From positions 1 through 59,659 of the forward strand of contig CAZJTL010000006.1 of NCBI GenBank assembly GCA_964548905.1: 59,659 nt of DNA, read 5' to 3'. This DNA comes from CAZJTL01 sp964548905 (lineage in GTDB: Bacteria; Cyanobacteriota; Cyanobacteriia; Cyanobacteriales; Xenococcaceae). Positions within the stretch are counted from its first letter, which is position 1, and each line of letters begins with the position of its first letter. The notes under the pieces were generated by a model, which was given only the letters and a program-made list of their open reading frames with translations, did no database searches and was not told the DNA's origin. Below are positions 27,601 through 34,214 of this stretch, one piece after another. A program made the translations under genes and the position numbers.

Positions 27601-29859
27601 TACTTGTTTGGCTGGCTTAACGATCGCCTCACGATAATCTTCTTCAGCTAAATAGGGAGGCACGAGAATGCTAGACTGTTGTAGAATTATCGCTAATTCA
27701 GGCGTTTCCAGGCAAGAAGAGACAAAATCAGCCCTGAGAGAAAAAACTAATTTAAAACGATCTGCCGCATATTTAACCGCACCTAAGAGTAAATCCAGAA
27801 ACACCTGACGATCGCTACTAGAAGCAAGAGTAAACAATTCTTCAAACTGGTCGATCGCCAAAACTACCATTGGTTCGGGTCGGCTACGCAACCATTGCAC
27901 AAATCCCTCGACTCCTTGATAGAGCAAACTTTCCAGTTGTATCTGTTCGTAAGCTTTTTCCTTCTCGCTACCAGAAGTAACTAAAGCACCTAGTAGAGCC
28001 TCTAGAGGGTGATTTCCTGGGCGAAAACAGCCAATCCACCAATGTTCCGAACCTGGTAATTGCTTGCCCTGGCGTAATTGAGCTAGTAATCCTGCTTGCA
28101 TCACTGAAGATTTACCGCTTCCAGAAGCTCCAACTACTGCCAAAGTAGGACAATGACTAATCTGTTCGATTAATTTTTGAGTTAAATTTTCTCTCCCATA
28201 AAAGTATTGAGCATTTTCTTCTGTAAACGCTTTTAAACCCATATAAGGGCAAAGTCCTAGGTCAAAAATGCCCGAATCGTCCGAATTTTTCGGCTCAACT
28301 CTACCTGGAAGAACTTCAATTACTCCTTTAGCGGCTGAGAGCCAAATTTCTGGTTTAATTTTAGTTTGGATTAAAGATAATTGAATTTGCGAGATCCAAG
28401 CAGCTACAGGTAAGCCAATTTGAGCATCTGCTTGTTTGAGGATATCAAGTAAAGTGCGAGAAAATTTTTCTGGATCTTCAAGGGGACTAGCTGCGGCAAT
28501 AATACATTGTCCTCTCTCCGATTCCAGCTTGAAATCTTCAACCCAATCTTCCAGATGTCTAGCACCAGGACAGTCTAAAATAACAATTTGCTGAGCAGCG
28601 TTAGAACGCTTCAAGGCAGTTCTCAGCCAAGAACGACTGATGCGGACTCCCTCGCGAAAATTTAACCAAGCTTCTCCCTCGTCAGTTTCTTCGACTCTTC
28701 CCCGCAAATACAGCAAAGTGGTGGTCATTTCGTCAGCCAGTTGCGATTTTAAACAGAATTGAATCGCTTTTTTAACTTCTGACCACTCTCGATTCGGTCT
28801 AGGTAAATATTCTAGGTGAAACTGTCCCGTACTCCCCAAGACACGACTTAGGGAAAGAGTCATTTGGTTGTTGCTGAGTGCGTCGATTACTAATGCTTGC
28901 CGATAATATTCAGCGCTGCTAGGTTGCGATCGCCTGCCTAGAATAACCTTACCAAAACCTTCGACAATCCGTTTGGGAGTTTGTAGGGGATATTCACCGA
29001 GTAATTGCTTATCGCCGCGACTGCTTTTTTGTTGATTGATCAGACGAATTTGTTGATTGGTTTTATCAATGTAGCGCAGCGTTTGATAGTAAACGTATTG
29101 ATAGAGAGCGTCAGCTTCGATAATTCCATGCACATCAGCCGCTTCGCCGCGCAATCCCCGCATTAAATAATAAGTAAAGACTCCATGTCCGAGTTCGGGA
29201 AATTCCCAAGATTCTTGAGTGCGATCGCACGAAAGTAGAGCGTAAAAACCCTGACTTTTGGCAGCTTTTTGTCTCAGGACTTTGACAAGTTCGGGAGTGG
29301 GGTTGTTTAAAATTGTCCGCATCTCCTTGCCCATACTGCCTCTGAGGGTCATTCCCCCACTGTGACAGGCATCTAGCCAAACTAACTGTTGAGAAGCGGC
29401 ACATTTCCCCAACCATTGCAATAACTCTTGCAAACCCAAACCAGTTTCTAATAACTGTTCTTTTTTAGTATCGGCTAAACACAAGACAACTTGTTGACTG
29501 TTGGGATCGAAAAAACCATGACCTGAAAAATAGAACAAAATTGTATCTTGAGGTTTAGCAGAAGTGACAATATGCTGCCAACTCTCGCGAACCACTCGTA
29601 GAAAAGGAGGTTGGCTAGCAAAATCGTGATGAATTCTCACTTCTTTGCCAGGAAATGCCTCAGTTGCTTGTTTGAGTGCTTCTCCCAAACCCTGACAGTC
29701 AAGTGCCGAATATTGTAGCGAGGGGATACTGGTGTCTTGATACTGATTGACACCGATCAAAAGTATCCATAGTTTGCCTAATTCGGTATTAGAAGATGGC
29801 GTAAAACGAGCAACTGGACACATATTGATACAAGTTTGTTGAAGTAAGGCAGAAGGCAA
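24628..29859 (-). CDS. Caspase-like protease fused to STAND NTPase and 14 WD40 repeats
   Basis: This 1743-residue multidomain protein starts with a caspase p20-like domain. It has the catalytic His in FYFSGHGFF (H114) and Cys in WLDACHSGG (C165), both present. A helical region (about 320-540) follows. Next is a STAND-type P-loop NTPase with Walker A GASGSGKSS (about 582), Walker B VVLAIDQFEELF (about 665) and a winged-helix/arm region. One hydrophobic segment lies near 1020 (AAIGILGIAALGFGALAY). Fourteen WD40 repeats (about 1110-1720) should form two 7-blade propellers. Known relatives are cyanobacterial orthocaspase-STAND proteins, proposed ligand-triggered effectors of cell death or immunity. 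The trigger and substrate are unknown. An alternative start is M13 at 29823. Confidence 0.92.
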   Translation of the reverse strand: MPSALLQQTCINMCPVARFTPSSNTELGKLWILLIGVNQYQDTSIPSLQYSALDCQGLGEALKQATEAFPGKEVRIHHDFASQPPFLRVVRESWQHIVTSAKPQDTILFYFSGHGFFDPNSQQVVLCLADTKKEQLLETGLGLQELLQWLGKCAASQQLVWLDACHSGGMTLRGSMGKEMRTILNNPTPELVKVLRQKAAKSQGFYALLSCDRTQESWEFPELGHGVFTYYLMRGLRGEAADVHGIIEADALYQYVYYQTLRYIDKTNQQIRLINQQKSSRGDKQLLGEYPLQTPKRIVEGFGKVILGRRSQPSSAEYYRQALVIDALSNNQMTLSLSRVLGSTGQFHLEYLPRPNREWSEVKKAIQFCLKSQLADEMTTTLLYLRGRVEETDEGEAWLNFREGVRISRSWLRTALKRSNAAQQIVILDCPGARHLEDWVEDFKLESERGQCIIAAASPLEDPEKFSRTLLDILKQADAQIGLPVAAWISQIQLSLIQTKIKPEIWLSAAKGVIEVLPGRVEPKNSDDSGIFDLGLCPYMGLKAFTEENAQYFYGRENLTQKLIEQISHCPTLAVVGASGSGKSSVMQAGLLAQLRQGKQLPGSEHWWIGCFRPGNHPLEALLGALVTSGSEKEKAYEQIQLESLLYQGVEGFVQWLRSRPEPMVVLAIDQFEELFTLASSSDRQVFLDLLLGAVKYAADRFKLVFSLRADFVSSCLETPELAIILQQSSILVPPYLAEEDYREAIVKPAKQVGLRVESGLVEILLKELDRAAGDLPLLQFVLEKLWEKRQDSTLTVKTYQDLGGIRGALEQQAQSAYESLDPEAQDCTRWIFLNLTQLGEGTEDTRRRVSLSDLIVSKYPKELVDRTLQALTAAKIVVVNIEQALAGSSRGETAEPPKPEDWVAEKLKDKTTVEVVHEILIRHWSTLRWWLEENRARLRSQRQIEQAALLWKNNQRQEEFLLRGVRLAEAEELYLKHTDELSDLAISFIAACLAAKEQEKREAIKRLRRAQAAAAAIGILGIAALGFGALAYRQKLLAQIQEIDALDASSEALWFSKRPLESLVASVKAGKSYNHIGSLGQAIIGSNRLTKTRVRTITTLQQATYGTQELNRLEKHTQRINAVNYSPDGKLLASASDDNTVMLWGKDGSLLATLNGHNDRVTSIAFSKDGQYLASASADRTIKIWRLNSSDPSQTSAIATLEGHQDWVTSVAFSPTPLDKGGEGGIVASSSRDRAVKLWRLDGSLITTLADSEWVNAVAFSPDGKLLASASEDRTIKLWQIDGQNSASSKPLKVLKGHGERIAKISFSPDGKQLASASEDNTVKLWNMPDGKLLSSFGYRDRVNSISFSPDGKAIAAAGGDGIITIISRDGTLKQSMLGHGGEIFSLSFSPDSKTIASASTDKTVRLWRVIQTDKQQQEIGTYRVRFSPQSNELFVTATWEGKLKLWQRRPDNTKKLIRTLPGHKMTVADLQFSPDGKIMASASWDKTIKLWRVEDGQELATLADHQDAVTSIAFSPDGKTLISGSEDKTVKLWKIEQENAELITTIDAHQDGVTSVVFSPDGKFFASSSYDKEIKFWRVDGSPVTAVNKQGLAIAAIKFSSDGKTLASASWDNTIQLWRVEDLDRGVIEPSRTLAGHQGGVTSLDFTKDGKVLVSSSSDGTIKFWNIKDGILLKTLLGHTSAIHNLSLNSSDRAMISTEEQAGLFLWNLELEDLLERGCKHLQDYLKTNPNVSEGDSNLCS
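26181..26212. repeat. GC-rich palindromic repeat inserted in a WD40 blade
   Basis: The stretch contains CCCCCCTTATCAAGGGGGG (26192-26210), a palindromic intergenic-type repeat, plus a flanking CCCCCCTTCG copy. On the coding strand it is read in frame as TPLDKGGEGG inside blade 3, where sister blades read SPDGK. The gene stays open across it. Confidence 0.8.
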
Positions 29860-30225
29860 ATAGAGTATTCAACTTAAATGTAGAACAGCTTAAAAGCCAA
29901 GAACTGATTTGTCCCTTTAATTTAAATAGGACAATTTCTTTTGTTTTATGTATCGATCGAGCTGCCAAGTAACCTATAACAAACAAAGGTCAACCAACAA
30001 ACTTATAACATGTTTACTCGATCGAATTAATTTTTCTTCTTTAAATTTAATTGTGCCAAAAATTTAATATCGCGGTTCTTAGTAAAGTTTTTGGTAACTA
30101 GTCCCTCATCCCTACTTCTTCCCGAATCTTAATTACTATAACTTTTAATGCATTACACCAATAAATGCATAAAGTCAAGCAAATAGACGTAAGTAAAGAT
30201 AATAATTTTTAACCAGGAGCAAACC
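29860..30225. other. Divergent intergenic region
   Basis: These 366 AT-rich bases separate the leftward caspase gene from the rightward NblA-like gene, so both promoters should be here. I see no gene, tRNA or conserved repeat. Only the strong AGGAG ribosome-binding site of the rightward gene (30215-30219) is clear. Confidence 0.5.
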
Positions 30226-30408
30226 ATGGAAGACCTACCCCTAGAAAAACAATTTACTCACCGTTATTTTTGTGATGTTCTCGAACATGTAGAGGATATT
30301 GAATTACTGAAAAAGGAACTAAGTAAATTACACCTTCTTTATTTGAGACAGCAAGTAGTGTTTAGTGCGATGATGAAAAATGATTTTCCTTTACCTCAAA
30401 ATCCTTAG
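30226..30408 (+). CDS. Small NblA-like protein
   Basis: The 60-residue, mostly helical product reads LPLEKQFTHRYFCDVLEH followed by KKELSKLHLLYLRQQVVF. NblA/Ycf18 proteins (about 55-65 residues) share the pattern L-x-LE-x-x-F, a basic helix, and a second helix rich in L and R/Q. They dock on phycobilisomes and bring in Clp protease during nutrient starvation. The match here is partial: the usual (M/L)YRQ(L/M)M(M/V)RE segment is altered. I therefore call it NblA-like only. A good AGGAG precedes the ATG by 6 bases, and a hairpin terminator follows, so it is a stand-alone gene. ClpC, the known NblA partner, lies nearby at 21641. Confidence 0.55.
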   Translation: MEDLPLEKQFTHRYFCDVLEHVEDIELLKKELSKLHLLYLRQQVVFSAMMKNDFPLPQNP

Positions 30409-30473
30409 CCTCAAGCAAGCGATCGAGGTAAACATTAACCATGCTAACAATCACTATTTACCATCAATAAATC

Positions 30474-30517
30474 GGGAATGAGCGCTTAAATGACCAAAAC
30501 TCATTCCCAAATTTTTT
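30474..30517 (+). terminator. Rho-independent terminator
   Basis: A 9-bp perfect stem, GGGAATGAG/CTCATTCCC (30474-30482 with 30500-30508), is followed by a plus-strand run of six T at 30512-30517. It closes the NblA-like gene and stands just beyond the phoH stop on the other strand. Confidence 0.75.
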
Positions 30518-30520
30518 AAC

Positions 30521-31846
30521 TTATAATAAGGTGGCGGCTCTCTCTGCTAATACAGATCGTTCACCTTTGACGAAGGTAATATGACCTGCTAAAGCTTCAT
30601 CTTTAAATCTTTCTACTACATAAGTAAGACCATTACTAGCTGCATCGACATAGGGATTGTCAATTTGATCCGGGTCGCCTGTCAATACTACTTTAGTACC
30701 TTCTCCCGCTCTCGTAAGAATAGTTTTAACTTCGTGAGGAGTTAGATTTTGCGCTTCATCAACTATTAAAAACTGTTTGGGAATGGTACGACCGCGAATA
30801 TAAGTTAGGGGTTCGATCTGCAACAAACCCATCTCGATTAATTCTTCGTGTCCTCTGCGCCAATGAGCGGGTTTATCTTTGGCATCCTGAGTACCAAAAA
30901 TTAGATCGAAATTATCATAGAGAGGTTGCATCCAAGGAGTGAGTTTTTCTTCGATATCTCCAGGTAAATAGCCGATATCTTTACCCATAGGTACGACTGG
31001 ACGAGAAATTAACAAACGACTGTAAAGTTTTTCCTCAGCAACTTTGTGCAAACCCGCCGCGATCGCCAGTAAAGTCTTTCCCGTACCAGCTTTGCCTACT
31101 AAAGTCACCAATTTAATCGAGTCGCGCAGAAGCAATTCCATCGCAAAACTCTGTTCGCGGTTGCGGGAATGAATGCGAGAAATTCCAGCATGGGGTAATT
31201 TGGTCAAAGGCACAATTTTTTGACTAGCGCCATCAACTACGGCTAAAGCAGTATGATAGGGATTATTAGAATCAACTAAAGTCAGAGCTTGATTGGGAAA
31301 AAACTCTTGTTCCAGGGTAATCTGACCTTCTCTGAACAGAAGATCGATCTGGTCTGCGCCTATCACCACTTCCGCCATACCAGTATAAAGTCCTTCTAAG
31401 TTAACTTTATCGGTTTCGTAATCTTCTGCGACTAGACCCAAAGCATCGGCTTTGATGCGTAGGTTAGTATCCTTACTGACTAACACTACCATGCAATCAC
31501 ATTGCTGCTTAAGTTCCATAGCAACTGCTAAAATCGCATTATCGCCGTTATGCTCTTTTAATTCCACAGGAAGTGCCTGTAACGTCTCTTTATGACACAA
31601 AGCAACTCGGAGACTACCGCTATCGTTAATTTTAATTCCTTCAGTTAGACGACCTTGTTGGCGCAATTCATCTAGATTACGGGATACTTGACGAGCATTG
31701 CGACCAGTCATTTCTGGCTGTTTTTTAAAGCGATCGAGTTCCTCAATTATCGTAATGGGAAGGATTACGTCATTATCCTCGAACCTGAGCATGGCAGATG
31801 GATCGTGTAGCAGTACGTTGGTATCGAGGACATATGACTTTTTCAT
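30521..31846 (-). CDS. PhoH-family protein with N-terminal PIN domain
   Basis: This 441-residue fusion has a PIN RNase domain (residues 1-130). YVLDTNVLLHD gives the first acidic metal ligand, IEELD the second, and AILAVAMEL and VVLVSKDTNLRIKA the later ones. The PhoH ATPase domain (about 240-441) has Walker A VGKAGTGKTLLA and Walker B FLIVDEAQNLTP. Proteins with this order (PhoH2/YlaK type) combine RNase and ATP-dependent RNA-unwinding activities, and are toxins in some PhoAT pairs. No antitoxin gene is adjacent here; the neighbour is a secreted protein on the other strand. The ATG start gives the normal family N-terminus. Confidence 0.9.
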   Translation of the reverse strand: MKKSYVLDTNVLLHDPSAMLRFEDNDVILPITIIEELDRFKKQPEMTGRNARQVSRNLDELRQQGRLTEGIKINDSGSLRVALCHKETLQALPVELKEHNGDNAILAVAMELKQQCDCMVVLVSKDTNLRIKADALGLVAEDYETDKVNLEGLYTGMAEVVIGADQIDLLFREGQITLEQEFFPNQALTLVDSNNPYHTALAVVDGASQKIVPLTKLPHAGISRIHSRNREQSFAMELLLRDSIKLVTLVGKAGTGKTLLAIAAGLHKVAEEKLYSRLLISRPVVPMGKDIGYLPGDIEEKLTPWMQPLYDNFDLIFGTQDAKDKPAHWRRGHEELIEMGLLQIEPLTYIRGRTIPKQFLIVDEAQNLTPHEVKTILTRAGEGTKVVLTGDPDQIDNPYVDAASNGLTYVVERFKDEALAGHITFVKGERSVLAERAATLL

Positions 31847-32096
31847 AGACGGGTTGATCGAATAAATTAGTTAGATGGATCGATGCTATTGAGTATCTTA
31901 GATAATGTGGCGATCGATGAGTACTGAAGATAACACAAAATTACACGTTTAATGTATTTTCCGTAGTTCCGCTTCAGGCGATCGAGTAACAAAATTGAAC
32001 TCGAAAAATTTTTTAGACGCACTTGCATAAACTATTTTTTCTTAACGTATCGAATAGTTGTGAACACAAAATCAACTAGAAAAAGGTCTAGAGACT

Positions 32097-32426
32097 ATGT
32101 TAAAGAAATTTTTTGGTTTAATTGCTACTACTGCTTTAGTTTTTGCTCCCGTTGTCGTTTTTGCTCAGGAAACTCAAGTAAACAGCCAAAGTGCAGGTAA
32201 CTCTGGTGTAGCTTCTGGACATGGCAACTTAGTCATTCAAGATACGGATCAAACTAGCGTTCAAGATCAACTTGGTGTTGATGGTTACTACAATGGTTCC
32301 GATCCTCAAACCCAAATCAACAAACAAGATGCTACTAACAGTGGTGCTGCTATAGGTGAAGGTAATGCCATGATACAAAACGTAGATCAACTCAACGAGC
32401 AAATCCAAACTGATATTAATCACTAA
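32097..32426 (+). CDS. Small secreted Gln/Asn-rich two-repeat protein
   Basis: The 109-residue product has a clear Sec signal peptide (MLKKFFGLIATTALVFAPVV, probable cleavage after VFA23). The mature part holds two 33-residue repeats, 26-58 and 72-104. Both follow the pattern TQ(V/I)NxQxAxNSGxAxGxGN, then IQxxDQ and a Q-rich end. The linker contains GYYNGSDP. Spaced Q/N and G positions with about 46-residue periodicity recall curlin-like or other beta-solenoid amyloid subunits, but I do not recognise the family. It stands alone, 250 bases from phoH on the opposite strand. No secretion partners such as CsgG are nearby. Confidence 0.7.
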   Translation: MLKKFFGLIATTALVFAPVVVFAQETQVNSQSAGNSGVASGHGNLVIQDTDQTSVQDQLGVDGYYNGSDPQTQINKQDATNSGAAIGEGNAMIQNVDQLNEQIQTDINH

Positions 32427-32517
32427 ATAAAGCCCTTTGCATTTTCATAGGCAAATTAGCCGTCAGTCATCAGCCGTCAGCATTTAGCAGATGGCTGATA
32501 TCTGATTTTTGCGCTCA

Positions 32518-32559
32518 AAAAAAATCCTCCCATTCAAAGAGAACAGGAGGACAAAAAAA
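32518..32559 (-). terminator. Terminator of the rplU-rpmA operon
   Basis: A 6-bp stem, TCCTCC/GGAGGA (32525-32530 with 32546-32551), is flanked by an A-run on each side in plus-strand terms. It therefore gives a T-run on either strand and can stop transcription from rpmA (minus). Confidence 0.65.
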
Positions 32560-32575
32560 TTATCGAAAATATTAA

Positions 32576-32836
32576 TTAAGCCGCAGCAGGATAAACGCTG
32601 ATCTTTTGCTTTCCTCTACTCTTATACTCAAATTTGACAACGCCATCAACTAGAGCAAATAAAGTATCATCATTACCGCGACCAACGTTGTTACCAGGAT
32701 GGAATTTAGTACCGCGTTGACGTACCAAGATATTTCCAGCTTTAACTGCTTGTCCGCCATAACGCTTAACGCCTAGTCGTTTAGAATTAGAATCGCGACC
32801 GTTTCTAGTACTACCAGTACCTTTCTTGTGAGCCAT
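32576..32836 (-). CDS. rpmA: 50S ribosomal protein L27
   Basis: This 86-residue bL27 starts MAHKKGTGSTRNGRDSNSKR, without the N-terminal cleaved extension of Firmicutes. It continues GVKRYGGQAVKAGNILVRQRG and HPGNNVGRGNDDTLFAL, all standard. It sits near the peptidyl transferase centre of the large subunit. It follows rplU by 43 bases in the usual rplU-rpmA operon. Confidence 0.98.
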   Translation of the reverse strand: MAHKKGTGSTRNGRDSNSKRLGVKRYGGQAVKAGNILVRQRGTKFHPGNNVGRGNDDTLFALVDGVVKFEYKSRGKQKISVYPAAA

Positions 32837-32879
32837 TAGTGTCTCCTTAATCTGACTGTTTTTTTAAATGTTATTAATT

Positions 32880-33224
32880 TTATTCTGCTTTAGCAGCTAC
32901 AACAGAACCGTTAACACTAATAGAGTTAACCATTAAGCGAGTAATTTCTTGACGATGACCGCGTTTTTTACGAGTTTTCTTTTTTGGTTTCATCTTATAG
33001 ACAATTACTTTAGGCGCTCGCCAATGCTTCATTACTGTGGTTTCAACAGTAGCACCTTCAACAAAGGGCTGACCGATAGTAACTTGGCTATCGTTATTGA
33101 CTAATAATACTTTATCAATAGTATAAGTTGCGTCTGGGTCTTCGTGAATAAGTTCTACATCGTAGAAACGACCAGGTTCGACGCGGATTTGCTTTCCGCC
33201 AGTTTCAATAATTGCGTAAGTCAT
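32880..33224 (-). CDS. rplU: 50S ribosomal protein L21
   Basis: This 114-residue bL21 reads TYAIIETGGKQIRVEPGRFYDV, then VTIGQPFVEGATV and KPKKKTRKKRGHRQEITRLMV, the basic rRNA-binding tail motif. It binds 23S rRNA with L20. It is the first gene of the rplU-rpmA operon, with the promoter in the 250 bases upstream. No leader element that I can identify is visible there. Confidence 0.97.
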   Translation of the reverse strand: MTYAIIETGGKQIRVEPGRFYDVELIHEDPDATYTIDKVLLVNNDSQVTIGQPFVEGATVETTVMKHWRAPKVIVYKMKPKKKTRKKRGHRQEITRLMVNSISVNGSVVAAKAE

Positions 33225-33475
33225 GGAATTGTTTTAACTAGGTTGCCGTACAGGTAGCTGAATTCAAGTTCTTAGCACAAGTAAATTGTTTCAGCTTTTG
33301 CGATGTCTTAACCCGATCCGAGCAGATAGAATTGGACACACGATCTAACATTATATTTTAGATGATTAAATTTTTGCAACTATAAAGTCAAAAATGCTTG
33401 CCAGCGATCGCGCAAAGACGCAGAGAATAATCGCTATCAGTCAAACCGCAAGACACATTGATAAGTGGTGGTAGT

Positions 33476-33790
33476 TTATTCATCTTCTTTGTCCAGTAAT
33501 CTTATAGGCTCTTGGTCGGGAAATTCTACAATGAGGTGAAGTTTCCCTCCAATTGCGTGTATATATTCTTTCAAGGTAGAGAGATGTATATTATTGCGTC
33601 GTTCCAATCGAGAAACATTTTCTTGTTTAATACCTAGTAATGACGCTATTTCTACCTGAGTTAAATTTTTTCGTTTTCTTAACTCACGTAATGTCATCTC
33701 TTCCTCGATGAGTTCTTTTGTGAGACGGGCAATTTTTTCTTGACGGTCTGTTGGTAATGATTTTATTTTGTCGCGTAAAGTAGTTGCCAT
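33476..33790 (-). CDS. Xre/HigA-type antitoxin
   Basis: This 104-residue protein has a helical N-terminal part (KIARLTKELIEEEMTLRELR) and a helix-turn-helix domain (LTQVEIASLLGIKQENVSRLERRNN, about 43-67). A short beta tail follows (GGKLHLIVEFPD). This arrangement matches antitoxins that sit downstream of RelE/Gp49-like toxins, where they bind the operator and neutralise the toxin. Here the upstream toxin frame is decayed (33801-33920), leaving the antitoxin as an orphan that could still act as a repressor. Confidence 0.85.
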   Translation of the reverse strand: MATTLRDKIKSLPTDRQEKIARLTKELIEEEMTLRELRKRKNLTQVEIASLLGIKQENVSRLERRNNIHLSTLKEYIHAIGGKLHLIVEFPDQEPIRLLDKEDE

Positions 33791-33800
33791 GTTAATAAAA

Positions 33801-33920
33801 TTATTTTTTCATGTTTGCTAAATAATCATCAAATCGTCGATCGGCTATTTTAATAAGCTTGTTGTAAAGCTTAAAAGCATATTTAAGCAACAAAGCGTTA
33901 AGCCGACAAGCATATAAATG
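33801..33920 (-). pseudogene. Decayed C-terminus of a RelE/Gp49-like toxin
   Basis: Reading leftwards, a stop-free 39-codon stretch ends at TAA 33803-33801, only 10 bases before the antitoxin ATG. It translates as LLKYAFKLYNKLIKIADRRF then DDYLANMKK. This resembles the last helix of Gp49/HigB-type toxins (consensus roughly HxFxKKxxKTPxxEIxxAxxRxxDY). The frame is closed by TAG immediately upstream and no N-terminal half is recognisable. Spacing and position fit a toxin-antitoxin operon. Confidence 0.4.
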
Positions 33921-34021
33921 CTATCGCTTGCGAAATCTGTTACAAGAGATTGTCTCATGCTCTTGCTAGACGAGAAAATCGACTATATATTTGTTGGGCT
34001 GTCATAATTAAAGAAAGTTAT

Positions 34022-34206
34022 TTGTTAATGGTTCATGGTTCATTGAAAAAAAGGGAGCAGGCAGCAGGCAGCAGGCAGCAGGCTTCTTTAAGTATTAAGT
34101 CTTAAGTCTTAAGTCTTAAGTAGAGAAGTTTTTTACTTATTACTCATTACTCATTACTCATTACTTCCCCTACACCCCACACCCCTAACCCCTAACCCCT
34201 AACCCC
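34022..34206. repeat. Cluster of short tandem repeats
   Basis: Five different simple units follow each other: GTTCATG/GTTCATT, GCAGGCA, TTAAGTC, TTACTCA and AACCCCT. They fill the space up to the PBP start codon, so that gene has no recognisable ribosome-binding site outside the repeats. Confidence 0.85.
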
Positions 34207-34214
34207 TAGCTAAT

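Noticed and set aside
29135..29416. 93-codon minus-strand frame inside the caspase gene
   Set aside because: It is out of frame within the catalytic domain, which is clearly the coding frame.
34022..34206. Regular repeats resembling a CRISPR array
   Set aside because: Units are 7 bases, directly adjacent and without unique spacers; no cas genes are present.
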